Source: Ideonella_A sakaiensis_A (GTDB lineage Bacteria; Pseudomonadota; Gammaproteobacteria; Burkholderiales; Burkholderiaceae_C). Taken from it: a stretch of DNA of 64,000 bases. The stretch covers positions 2,666,001 to 2,730,000 of the forward strand of contig NZ_CP182947.1 in assembly GCF_048320135.1 (NCBI RefSeq), written 5' to 3'. Below, piece after piece: positions 16,047 through 24,069 of the stretch. Both the position numbers and the translations under genes were made by a program. The first letter of the stretch is position 1, and every line of letters starts with the position of its first letter. Under the pieces are notes generated by a model. That model searched no databases. It had not been told where the DNA came from and saw nothing but the letters and a program-made list of their open reading frames with translations.

Positions 16047-17626
16047 ACCGCCGGACAACCAACAAGAAGCCAGACATGACCAACAAGACCATCCGCGCCG
16101 GTGCGACGGCGCTTGCGCTCGCGAGCCCGCTGGCAGCCCATGCGCAGGGCATCGACGAGCAGATCAATGCGCTGATCTCACCGGTGTCGAATGCCGTCGC
16201 CGGCCTCGTCTTCTATTCGGTCGACGTCAACGGCGTCGCCTTTCCGCTGATCGTCGGCTGGCTGGTGCTCGCGGCAACGGTCTTCTCGCTGTATTTCGGC
16301 TTCGTGCAATTCCGTCGCTTCTGGCATGCGATCGAACTGGTGCGTGGCGACTACAGCAATCCGAACGATGCCGGCGAGGTCTCGCACTTCCAGGCACTCG
16401 CCACCGCGTTGTCCGGCACGGTCGGGCTCGGCAACATCGCCGGGGTCGCGGTCGCGGTCTCGATCGGCGGGCCCGGCGCCACCTTCTGGATGATCCTGGC
16501 CGGCCTGATGGGCATGGCGTCGAAATTCACCGAGTGCACGCTCGGCGTCAAATACCGCCGCGAGAACCCCGACGGCAGCATCTCCGGCGGCCCGATGTAC
16601 TACCTGTCGCGCGGCTTCGCCGAACGCGGCCAGGGCGGGCTCGGCAAGGTGCTTGCGGTGGTGTTCTCGATCTGCTGCATCGGCGGCGCGGTCGGCGGCG
16701 GCAACATGTTCCAGGCCAACCAGGCCTTCCAGCAGTTCGTCAACGTCACCGGCGGCGAGGCCAGCTGGTTTGCCGACAAGGGCTGGCTGTTCGGCCTGGT
16801 GCTGGCGGTGCTGGTCGGCATGGTGATCATCGGCGGCATCAAGTCGATCGCGCGCGTGACCGAGAAGATCGTGCCGTTCATGGCGGTGCTGTACCTGATT
16901 GCCGGCCTGATCATCATCGCCTTCAACATCGACAAGGTCGGCTGGGCATTCGGCCAGATCTTTGCCGGCGCCTTCACCGGCGAGGGTGCGGCGGGCGGCT
17001 TCATCGGCGCATTGATCCAGGGCTTCAAGCGTGCCGCGTTCTCCAACGAGGCCGGCATCGGCTCGGCGGCAATCGCCCACTCGGCAGTGCGCACGAAGGA
17101 GCCGATCACCGAAGGTTATGTCGCGCTGCTCGAGCCGTTCATCGACACCGTCGTGATCTGCACGATGACGGCACTGGTGATCGTCATCAGCGGCAAGCTC
17201 GCGACCGACCTGACCGGCGTCGAACTGACCTCGGCCGCGTTCTCGACCGCGTTCTCGTGGTTCCCGTATGTGCTCGCCGCGGCGGTGCTGCTGTTTGCGT
17301 TCTCGACGATGATCTCGTGGAGTTATTACGGGCTGAAGTCGTGGACCTACATGGTCGGCGAAAGCCGCTCGATGGACCTGCTGTTCAAGTTCTTCTTCTG
17401 CTGCTTCGTCGTGCTCGGCGCGACGATGAACCTCGGCCCGGTGATCGACTTCTCCGATTCGATGATCTTCCTGATGGCGATCCCGAACGTGATCGGCCTG
17501 TATTTCCTGATGCCGATCGTCAAGCGCGAGGCCGAGGGTTACTGGAAGCGAATCGAAAGCGGCGAAATCCGCAAATACCGCGGCGGCCGCGGCGCGGCGG
17601 CAGCGCAGCCGGCAAACACCCGCTGA
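16043..17626 (+). CDS. Sodium:alanine (AGCS) symporter
   Basis: 527 residues with about ten membrane spans. AGCS signatures include GTVGLGNIAGVAVA, the GGPMYYLSRG segment, GGIKSIARVTEKIVPFMA and FSNEAGIGSAAIAHSA. The N-terminus carries a signal-peptide-like stretch ending AAHAQG before the usual first domain. The ATG at 16043 overlaps the uspA stop; an ATG at 16076 is an alternative that would place the signal first. It imports alanine or glycine with sodium. A strong terminator follows. Confidence 0.92.
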   Translation: MNRRTTNKKPDMTNKTIRAGATALALASPLAAHAQGIDEQINALISPVSNAVAGLVFYSVDVNGVAFPLIVGWLVLAATVFSLYFGFVQFRRFWHAIELVRGDYSNPNDAGEVSHFQALATALSGTVGLGNIAGVAVAVSIGGPGATFWMILAGLMGMASKFTECTLGVKYRRENPDGSISGGPMYYLSRGFAERGQGGLGKVLAVVFSICCIGGAVGGGNMFQANQAFQQFVNVTGGEASWFADKGWLFGLVLAVLVGMVIIGGIKSIARVTEKIVPFMAVLYLIAGLIIIAFNIDKVGWAFGQIFAGAFTGEGAAGGFIGALIQGFKRAAFSNEAGIGSAAIAHSAVRTKEPITEGYVALLEPFIDTVVICTMTALVIVISGKLATDLTGVELTSAAFSTAFSWFPYVLAAAVLLFAFSTMISWSYYGLKSWTYMVGESRSMDLLFKFFFCCFVVLGATMNLGPVIDFSDSMIFLMAIPNVIGLYFLMPIVKREAEGYWKRIESGEIRKYRGGRGAAAAQPANTR

Positions 17627-17647
17627 GCTGTAGCGGCAACGACCACG

Positions 17648-17679
17648 ACAACCCGCCTGTCAAGGCGGGTTGTCCTTTT
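17648..17679 (+). terminator. Rho-independent terminator after the symporter gene
   Basis: ACAACCCGCC (17648-17657) pairs perfectly with GGCGGGTTGT (17664-17673) around a 6-base loop and is followed by CCTTTTC. It may also serve the convergent gene that ends at 17679. Confidence 0.9.
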
Positions 17680-17993
17680 CAGAGCGTCGCTTCGGTGAAG
17701 ACCGCGCCGTTGCGGATCAAGCGCAATTCGGCTGGCGTCACCTCGCGCGCCGTCAGCGCGCCACTCGCGACCTGGCGCATCCGCGCGGCGTCGATCGCCT
17801 GCAGGCGCTGCCGAGCGCGTTCCTGCGCAGCCGCGCCTTTGATGCCATCGGCATGCCGCGGCGCATCAGCCTCCAGCGCCGGATGATCGGCTCGGGCACC
17901 CGCCGTGTTGAGCGGCGTCACGGCGGGCCGCAGCAGCGCAGCGGTGACGCCGAGCAGCGCAACAGCCGCCAGCAGTTCGTATTTGATTCGCAT
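17679..17993 (-). CDS. Small exported or membrane-anchored protein, unknown function
   Basis: 104 residues with an N-terminal hydrophobic segment (LLAAVALLGVTAALL) that is a signal anchor or signal peptide, followed by a hydrophilic, alanine- and arginine-rich helical part. AGGAG lies 7 bases before the ATG at 17993, which supports the gene. No family is recognised. Confidence 0.6.
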   Translation of the reverse strand: MRIKYELLAAVALLGVTAALLRPAVTPLNTAGARADHPALEADAPRHADGIKGAAAQERARQRLQAIDAARMRQVASGALTAREVTPAELRLIRNGAVFTEATL

Positions 17994-18412
17994 GATGGAC
18001 TCCTGAAATCGGACGCCCCGGCTGCCATTTCTGCAGGGTGTGACCGGAACGTCGTGGTGTCAGGATCTCCGCGCGCTGTTGCATCACGGTGTCGAAAGCG
18101 GCGGCCGCGGTTTCACTCGTAACCGCGGCCCGGGAGGGGCCGGCCTCAGCCAGTGCAGCATTGCCGATTGGCACCCACATGCCGCCTCCGCCATGCCGGC
18201 CACCTGACGAGGCGCCGGCCGCGCTGCTCCCCCTAGCTTGGCAACTATCTATTTCTGCGCAAAAGGCGCCCAATCGATCCGCCGCACGACATTGGACGTG
18301 CCGCAAGCGCAGTCAGGGAGTGCCTTGCAGGGCGTCTCGCTCTACAGCACGCCTCGTTTGACCCCGTCGAGAGCGCGCGGGCAGCGCTTCCTGCCCATCA
18401 CAGAGGTTCGAA
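17994..18412. other. Gene-poor stretch with a strong hairpin
   Basis: No convincing gene was found. GGCCGCGGTT (18103-18112) pairs perfectly with AACCGCGGCC (18121-18130) around an 8-base loop, with no T-run, so it is not a simple terminator. The rest must hold the promoters of the two flanking divergent genes, but no clear hexamers were seen. Confidence 0.5.
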
Positions 18413-18685
18413 ATGACACACAGCCAGCTGGTGCACGGCTTCGCCGCTGCATGCGTTCTCGGTTTCGGCGCATCCTCGGCCGCAAACGCCGACATGCCGC
18501 CCGGCACCTCGGATGGCGTCGCGGGCGAAGGAGAGTCACGGAGCCACTTCGAGCAGCATCGCGAGGAGTTAGCCGCGCTGCTTCCGGGGATCAGCGAGAC
18601 CCTTGCCGACGCGGCGACGACACAGCGCAAGCTCAAGGAGAATCCGATCTGGCGGCCGACACGGCCTGTCGACGTCGACGCTTGA
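18413..18685 (+). CDS. Small secreted protein, unknown function
   Basis: 90 residues starting MTHSQLVHGFAAACVLGFG with a plausible signal peptide ending ANA, then a hydrophilic helical part containing HFEQHREELAALLP. AGAGG lies upstream of the ATG and a strong terminator follows, which supports a real gene. No family is recognised. Confidence 0.55.
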   Translation: MTHSQLVHGFAAACVLGFGASSAANADMPPGTSDGVAGEGESRSHFEQHREELAALLPGISETLADAATTQRKLKENPIWRPTRPVDVDA

Positions 18686-18705
18686 GGGGCACAAGCGCCC
18701 ACGAC

Positions 18706-18735
18706 AAAACCCCGGCCTGCTGGCCGGGGTTGTTG
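18706..18735. terminator. Bidirectional-looking terminator between convergent small genes
   Basis: AACCCCGGCC (18708-18717) pairs with GGCCGGGGTT (18722-18731) around TGCT. The stem is followed by TGTTG on the plus strand and by TTGTCG on the minus strand, so it can serve both convergent genes. Confidence 0.82.
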
Positions 18736-18772
18736 CTTCAGCTGTCAGGCGCCACGTGGGCGCCGACCGCCA

Positions 18773-18967
18773 TCAGTGCTTGTTGCGATGGCTGCTGTCG
18801 TCCTTGATGTGCTCCTTCGCGTCGCCGGCCTTCTTCTCCATCTTGCCGGATTCTTCGCGAGCCTTGCCCTTCAGTTCGTGTTCGGTGCTGCCAGTCATTT
18901 CGCCAGCCTTCTGTTGCACCTTGCCGGCAGCTTCCTTCGCCGAACCCTTCATTTGTTCCTTGTTCAT
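18773..18967 (-). CDS. CsbD-family stress protein
   Basis: 64 residues, MNKEQMKGSAKEAAGKVQQK onward, rich in K, E, G and A, with the CsbD pattern of amphipathic KGxAKE-type repeats. AAAGGAAG precedes the ATG at 18967. CsbD-like proteins are small cytoplasmic proteins induced by general stress; their biochemical role is not known. Confidence 0.88.
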   Translation of the reverse strand: MNKEQMKGSAKEAAGKVQQKAGEMTGSTEHELKGKAREESGKMEKKAGDAKEHIKDDSSHRNKH

Positions 18968-19075
18968 TTGCACTTCCTTTCGCGTGTTGTACGCGGCGTT
19001 TCCGCGCACCTCCAAGTTACTCCTGCGGCACCGAGACACCAGTCACGAAAAACGCAAAACGAGGTCGGCGGCGTC

Positions 19076-19507
19076 CTACCCGGCCGTCAGCAAGCCGACA
19101 TGGTCCGGTTGCTCGTCGGTGTTCCAGCGGCATGCCGCGAGTCTGGCTTTCAGCGCATCGATCATGCCGAGCGCGCTGAAGCCCCGGTCGCGCTGCTCAC
19201 CGATCAATTCCATGTGGAAGTGACGCATCGTCGGCGGCTCGTCGTGCATCTCATCCTGTTCTCCAGGGTGGCTTGAGCGAGCCGCGTTCTCGACCGGTAT
19301 CGACGGATGGTGCTGGTTCAGGAACATCGGCGCCGCGGTGCCCAGGCTGCCGCGCAGCGCGCAGGCAATCGCCTCGACGCGCCGGTAATCCTCCGGATCG
19401 ACGTCGTCGTCGGCGTAATACATCGTGACAAACCATTCGCCGATCTCGTAGCGCGGATGCTGCGACCCGGGCACTTGCTGATCGGAACGGAAAACCACTG
19501 GCGGCAT
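19076..19507 (-). CDS. Hypothetical protein
   Basis: About 143 residues from the ATG at 19507 (MPPVVFRSDQQVPGS). It is acidic in the middle (YYADDDVDPEDYRR) and has no signal peptide, membrane segment or recognised motif. The open frame continues upstream but with low-complexity arginine-rich translation, so the internal start is preferred. The composition looks coding, but no homologue is recalled. Confidence 0.5.
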   Translation of the reverse strand: MPPVVFRSDQQVPGSQHPRYEIGEWFVTMYYADDDVDPEDYRRVEAIACALRGSLGTAAPMFLNQHHPSIPVENAARSSHPGEQDEMHDEPPTMRHFHMELIGEQRDRGFSALGMIDALKARLAACRWNTDEQPDHVGLLTAG

Positions 19508-19874
19508 GGCGGCGACTCCAACAAATGCCGCTTGGTTCCCGACTGATGCGCAAACGTTCACTCGGCGAGGCCTGCGCTGCACCGATTGCGGGCCGAGCAA
19601 GAGTCGGCGGCAAGCCAATTGAGTGCGCGGCAACGCCTGATCTGCTCCGCGACGGCGCAGCAACCCGGCTGACGCCTGCCAATCGCCTGCACGCGAACAA
19701 CCTTTCGCACGCTGGCACGACAACTGCTATCGGATGCAGCGGGCTGCGCTAACGGCGGTGCGGCGATGGATCTCTTGACGCTTGCCAGACGGCAAACCTT
19801 TCCATCCCGTGCCGACCTGCATGGGGCGGTCGGTGGCCGTTCACCTCTCCACATTGATTACCGAGGAATCGACC
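19508..19874. other. Intergenic region before the nitrate-type ABC operon
   Basis: No convincing gene in 367 bases. It must hold the promoter of the ABC operon; no clear -24/-12 or -35/-10 pair was identified by eye. Confidence 0.4.
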
Positions 19875-21188
19875 ATGGACAACCACTCCAACCATCCCGC
19901 AGCACCGGGCCGTCGCACGCTGCTGAAGCGCGCCGCGGCACTGGGCGGCGCCGCCGCCACCGGCGCGCTGTTGCCGTCGATCGTCGTCGCGCAGGGCAGC
20001 GCGCTTGAGACGAGGGCGGCCAAGCTCGGCTTCATCGCATTGACCGATGCCGCGCCGCTGTTCGTCGCCGACGAAAAAGGCTTCTTCAAGAAACACGGCA
20101 TGACCGATGTCGAGGTCGTCAAGCAGTCGTCGTGGGGCACGACGCGCGACAACCTCGTGCTCGGCTCGAAGTCCGGCGGCATCGACGGCGCCCACATCCT
20201 GACGCCGATGCCGTATCTGATCAGCACCGGCGCGGTCACCGCGAACAACGTGCCGACGCCGATGATGATCCTCGGCCGGCTGAACCTCGGCGGCCAGTGC
20301 ATCTCGGTCGCCAATGAATACAAGGACCTGAAGGTCGGGCTCGACAACAAGGAGTTCCGCAAGGCGCTGCTCGCCAAACGGGTGCGCACCGGCAAGCCGG
20401 TCAATGCGGCGATGACCTTTCCGGGCGGCACCCACGATCTGTGGATCCGCTACTGGATGGCCGCCGGCAACGTCGACCCGACCCGCGACATCACGACGAT
20501 CGTCGTGCCGCCGGCGCAGATGGTCGCCAACATGAAGGTCGGCAGCATGGACACCTTCTGCGTCTGCGAGCCGTGGAACCGCCAACTGATCAACCAGAAC
20601 ATCGGCTACACCGCGCTGACGACCAGCGAGTTGTGGATGAACCATCCGGAAAAATCGTTCGCGATGCGCGCCGACTATGTCGAGGCCAATCCGAACTCGG
20701 CAAAGGCGCTGCTGAAGGCGGTGATGGAAGCGCAGATCTGGTGCGAGGACCCGGCGAACCGCGCCGAGGTTGCCGAGATCTGCTCGCGCCGGCGCTGGAT
20801 CAATGCACCGGTCGCCGACATCATCGACCGCGTGAAAGGCGATTTCGACTACGGCACCGGCCGCGTCGAGGCGAACAGCAAGTTCCAGATGCGCTACTGG
20901 AAGGACAACGCAAGCTACCCGTTCCAGAGCCATGACCTGTGGTTCCTGACCGAGAACCAGCGCTGGGGCTACCTGCCGCCGAACCTCGACACCAAGGCGC
21001 TGATCGCGAAGGTCAATCGCGAGGACATCTGGAAGGCCGCCGCGAAGGAGCTCGGCGTCGCTGCCAAGGACATCCCGACCTCGACCTCGCGCGGCATCGA
21101 GAAATTCTTCGACGGCAAGGTCTTCGACCCGGCCAATCCGAAGAAATACCTCGACAGCCTCGACATCAAATACCTGCGCGCCGCCTGA
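19875..21188 (+). CDS. nrtA: ABC transporter substrate-binding protein, nitrate/nitrite (NrtA/CmpA) family
   Basis: 437 residues. The N-terminus carries a twin-arginine signal (GRRTLLKRAAALGGAAATG), so it is probably exported folded by Tat. The mature part has the NrtA-type sequence: KLGFIALTDAAPLFVADEKGF at the start, MTFPGGTHDLWIRYW and VVPPAQMVANM in the middle, and CVCEPWNRQLI. NrtA/CmpA proteins bind nitrate, nitrite or bicarbonate. A permease and an ATPase gene follow in the same operon. Confidence 0.9.
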   Translation: MDNHSNHPAAPGRRTLLKRAAALGGAAATGALLPSIVVAQGSALETRAAKLGFIALTDAAPLFVADEKGFFKKHGMTDVEVVKQSSWGTTRDNLVLGSKSGGIDGAHILTPMPYLISTGAVTANNVPTPMMILGRLNLGGQCISVANEYKDLKVGLDNKEFRKALLAKRVRTGKPVNAAMTFPGGTHDLWIRYWMAAGNVDPTRDITTIVVPPAQMVANMKVGSMDTFCVCEPWNRQLINQNIGYTALTTSELWMNHPEKSFAMRADYVEANPNSAKALLKAVMEAQIWCEDPANRAEVAEICSRRRWINAPVADIIDRVKGDFDYGTGRVEANSKFQMRYWKDNASYPFQSHDLWFLTENQRWGYLPPNLDTKALIAKVNREDIWKAAAKELGVAAKDIPTSTSRGIEKFFDGKVFDPANPKKYLDSLDIKYLRAA

Positions 21189-21221
21189 TCCGGCCGCACC
21201 GAAATCCACACGGAGCCCCTG

Positions 21222-22091
21222 ATGAGCACCACCGAATCCGTCGGCGCGATCCCGTTGCCGACCTCCCTCCCACCCGAGCCGCCGGCCTGGCGCGAATGGC
21301 TCGCGGCGGCCGGCCGCGGCTTCGTCTCGCGGGTGCTGCCGCCGCTGATCGTGATCGGTGCGCTGATCGGCATCTGGCAGCTGCTCGGCTCGGCGCCGGG
21401 CGCCGCATTGCCGAGCCCGTCCCAGGTCGTCAGCGACACCTGGGAGCTGATCGTCGACCCGTTCTACAACAACGGCGGCAACGACGTCGGCCTTGCGTGG
21501 CAACTGCTTGCAAGCCTGCAGCGCGTCGCCTTCGGTTATTCGCTGGCGGTGGTCGTCGGCGTCAGCCTCGGCGTGCTGGTCGGCCAGTCGACCTGGGCGC
21601 TGCGCGGCCTCGATCCGCTGTTCCAGGTGTTGCGCACGGTGCCGCCGCTGGCCTGGCTGCCGATCTCGCTGGCCGGCTTTCGCGACGGCAACCCGTCGGC
21701 GATCTTCGTGATCTTCATCACCTCGATCTGGCCGATCATCATCAACACCTCGGTCGGCATCCGCAACATTCCGGAGGACTATCGCAATGTCGCGAAGGTG
21801 ATCCGGCTGAACGGCATCGAATATTTCCTGAAGATCATGCTGCCGGCCGCGGCGCCGTATGTGTTCTCGGGGCTGCGCATCGGCGTCGGCCTGTCGTGGC
21901 TCGCGATCATCGCCGCCGAGATGCTGATCGGCGGCGTCGGCATCGGCTTCTTCATCTGGGACGCGTGGAACAGCTCGCGCATCTCCGACATCATTCTTGC
22001 GCTGGTCTATGTCGGCCTGGTCGGCTTCACGCTCGACCGCATGGTCGCGCTGATCGGCCACAAGGTCACCCGCGGAACCTCCGCCAGCTAG
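21222..22091 (+). CDS. nrtB: Nitrate-type ABC transporter permease
   Basis: 289 residues with about six membrane spans and the inner-membrane permease EAA-like loop RNVAKVIRLNGIEYFLKIMLPA. A proline-rich cytoplasmic N-terminus precedes the first helix. The ATG at 21222 has CGGAG upstream and lies 33 bases after the binding-protein gene. It forms the membrane channel with the ATPase encoded 8 bases downstream. Confidence 0.9.
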   Translation: MSTTESVGAIPLPTSLPPEPPAWREWLAAAGRGFVSRVLPPLIVIGALIGIWQLLGSAPGAALPSPSQVVSDTWELIVDPFYNNGGNDVGLAWQLLASLQRVAFGYSLAVVVGVSLGVLVGQSTWALRGLDPLFQVLRTVPPLAWLPISLAGFRDGNPSAIFVIFITSIWPIIINTSVGIRNIPEDYRNVAKVIRLNGIEYFLKIMLPAAAPYVFSGLRIGVGLSWLAIIAAEMLIGGVGIGFFIWDAWNSSRISDIILALVYVGLVGFTLDRMVALIGHKVTRGTSAS

Positions 22092-22099
22092 GAGCGATC

Positions 22100-22945
22100 A
22101 TGAGCCAGGCCTATCTCCACATCTCGCAGGTCGACATGGTGTTCGGCGACGGTGCGAAGGCGCACCCGGTGCTGAAGGGCATCGACCTCGCCGTCGAACG
22201 CGGCCAGTTCATCTCGCTGATCGGCCATTCCGGCTGCGGCAAGTCCACCGTGCTGAACATCGTCGCCGGTCTGCTGCAGGCAAGCTCCGGCGGCATCATC
22301 CTCGACGGCCGCGAGGTCGACACACCGGGGCCGGACCGCGCCGTCGTGTTCCAGAACCACTCGCTGCTGCCGTGGCTGACGGTGTACCAGAACGTCGAGA
22401 TCGCGGTGGCGAAGATCTTCGCCGGCAGGAAAACTGCCACCGAGCGGCGCGAGTGGATCCTGCATAACCTCGAGATGGTGCACATGACCCATGCGCTGGA
22501 TCGGCTGCCGTCGCAGATCTCCGGCGGCATGAAGCAGCGCGTGGGCATCGCCCGGGCACTGGCGATGGAGCCGAAGGTGCTGCTGCTCGACGAGCCGTTC
22601 GGCGCGCTCGATGCACTGACCCGCGCCCATCTGCAGGACGAGGTGATCCGCATCCAGGCCGACCTCGGCAATACCGTGCTGATGATCACCCACGATGTCG
22701 ACGAGGCGGTGCTGCTGTCGGACCGCGTCGTGATGATGACGAACGGCCCGGCGGCGACGATCGGCCAGATCATGGACGTGCCGCTGCCGCGCCCGCGCAA
22801 CCGCATCGCACTGGCCGAAGACCCGGTCTACAACCATTGCCGGCAGGAGATCCTCAGCTTCCTGTACGAGAAGCAGCGCAAGCTCGAGTCGCTGCGCGCG
22901 CCGCAGCGGGCTGCGGTGGCGGTGCAGCAGCGCGCGACGGCCTGA
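22100..22945 (+). CDS. nrtD: Nitrate-type ABC transporter ATP-binding protein
   Basis: 281 residues with Walker A GHSGCGKST, the Q-loop VVFQNHSLLPWLT, the ABC signature SGGMKQRVGIARAL, Walker B LLLDEPFGALD and the H-loop MITHDVDEAV. It lacks the long NrtA-like C-terminal regulatory domain of NrtC, so it is NrtD-like. AGGAGC precedes the ATG at 22100. No nitrate or nitrite reductase gene follows; the substrate is therefore inferred from the binding protein only. Confidence 0.92.
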   Translation: MSQAYLHISQVDMVFGDGAKAHPVLKGIDLAVERGQFISLIGHSGCGKSTVLNIVAGLLQASSGGIILDGREVDTPGPDRAVVFQNHSLLPWLTVYQNVEIAVAKIFAGRKTATERREWILHNLEMVHMTHALDRLPSQISGGMKQRVGIARALAMEPKVLLLDEPFGALDALTRAHLQDEVIRIQADLGNTVLMITHDVDEAVLLSDRVVMMTNGPAATIGQIMDVPLPRPRNRIALAEDPVYNHCRQEILSFLYEKQRKLESLRAPQRAAVAVQQRATA

Positions 22946-23045
22946 GCGGGGGTGCCGGAGGCCGTTTCGCATCCGGCCTTGACGCAGCGCAAGGCCGGGT
23001 GATCCGCATCTTCAAAATGACGATGCGACCTGCTACGGTGCCGGC

Positions 23046-24056
23046 ATGCGCCTCGTGATCTTCAGCACCCGTTCCTACGACCAGGATTTCCTGAGCCGCG
23101 CCGCCGTCGCGGCGGGTGGCCGCCATGAACTGCGCTTCCTGCCGGCCCGGCTCGAAGTGGCGACTGCGGCGGCCGCCGCCGACGCCGATGCGGTGTGTGT
23201 CTTCGTCAATGACGATCTCGGCGCCGATGTGCTGCAGGCGCTGCAGCAGCACGGCGTGCGGCTGGTGCTGCTGCGTTGCGCCGGTTTCAACAATGTCGAC
23301 CTCGAGGCGGCGGCGCAGCTCGGCATCGCGGTCGGCCGGGTGCCCGAATATTCACCCCATGCAGTGGCCGAACACAGCGCCGCGCTGGTGCTGATGCTGA
23401 ACCGCCATCTGCACCGTGCCTATGCCCGCACCCGCGAGGGCAATTTCGCGCTCGAGGGCCTGCTCGGCTTCGACCTGCACGGCCGCACCGTCGGCATCGT
23501 CGGCACCGGTCGCATCGGCGCCTGTTTTGCGCGCGTGATGAGCGGCTTCGGCTGCCGGGTGCTGGCATTTGACCCGCAGATCAATCCCGAGTGCGAGCAG
23601 ATTGGCGTGCGGTATGTCGAGCTGGCCGAACTGCTCGCCGCCAGCGACATCGTCAGCCTGCACTGTCCGCTGACGCCGCAGACCCATCACCTGATCGATG
23701 CCGCTGCACTGGCGACGATGAAACACGGCGCGATGCTGATCAATACCGGCCGCGGTGCATTGATCGATACCCGCGCGGTGATCGGCGCATTGAAATCAGG
23801 CCAGCTCGGCAGCCTCGGCATCGATGTCTACGAGGAGGAAGGCGACCTCTTTTTCCGCGACCTTTCCGACCATGTGATGCACGACGACGTGTTCGCGCGG
23901 CTGCTGACATTCCCGAATGTCGTCGTCACCGGCCACCAGGCCTTTTTTACCGCCGATGCACTGACCGCGATCGCACAGACGACGCTCGCCAACCTCGACG
24001 CCTTCGCCGATACCGGACGCCCGCTGCATCCGGTCTCGACCGAGCGGCTGGCCTGA
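23046..24056 (+). CDS. ldhA: 2-hydroxyacid dehydrogenase, D-lactate dehydrogenase (LdhA)-like
   Basis: 336 residues of the D-2-hydroxyacid dehydrogenase family. The NAD site is GIVGTGRIGACF; SLHCPLTP and INTGRGALIDT are the conserved later blocks with the catalytic Arg and Glu (DVYEEEGD), and the catalytic His lies in TGHQAFFT, the form typical of fermentative LdhA. It converts pyruvate to D-lactate with NADH, or the reverse. The adjacent lactate permease gene 13 bases downstream supports a lactate role. Confidence 0.9.
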   Translation: MRLVIFSTRSYDQDFLSRAAVAAGGRHELRFLPARLEVATAAAAADADAVCVFVNDDLGADVLQALQQHGVRLVLLRCAGFNNVDLEAAAQLGIAVGRVPEYSPHAVAEHSAALVLMLNRHLHRAYARTREGNFALEGLLGFDLHGRTVGIVGTGRIGACFARVMSGFGCRVLAFDPQINPECEQIGVRYVELAELLAASDIVSLHCPLTPQTHHLIDAAALATMKHGAMLINTGRGALIDTRAVIGALKSGQLGSLGIDVYEEEGDLFFRDLSDHVMHDDVFARLLTFPNVVVTGHQAFFTADALTAIAQTTLANLDAFADTGRPLHPVSTERLA

Positions 24057-24069
24057 CGCCGCGGCCAGC

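Noticed and set aside
19749..22061. Minus-strand open frame of 770 codons
   Set aside because: Antisense to the nitrate-type binding protein and permease genes, low-complexity translation, no motifs.
22100..22945. Taurine or sulfonate ABC ATPase (TauB/SsuB)
   Set aside because: The sequence type overlaps, but the binding protein at 19875-21188 is NrtA/CmpA-like and much longer than TauA or SsuA.
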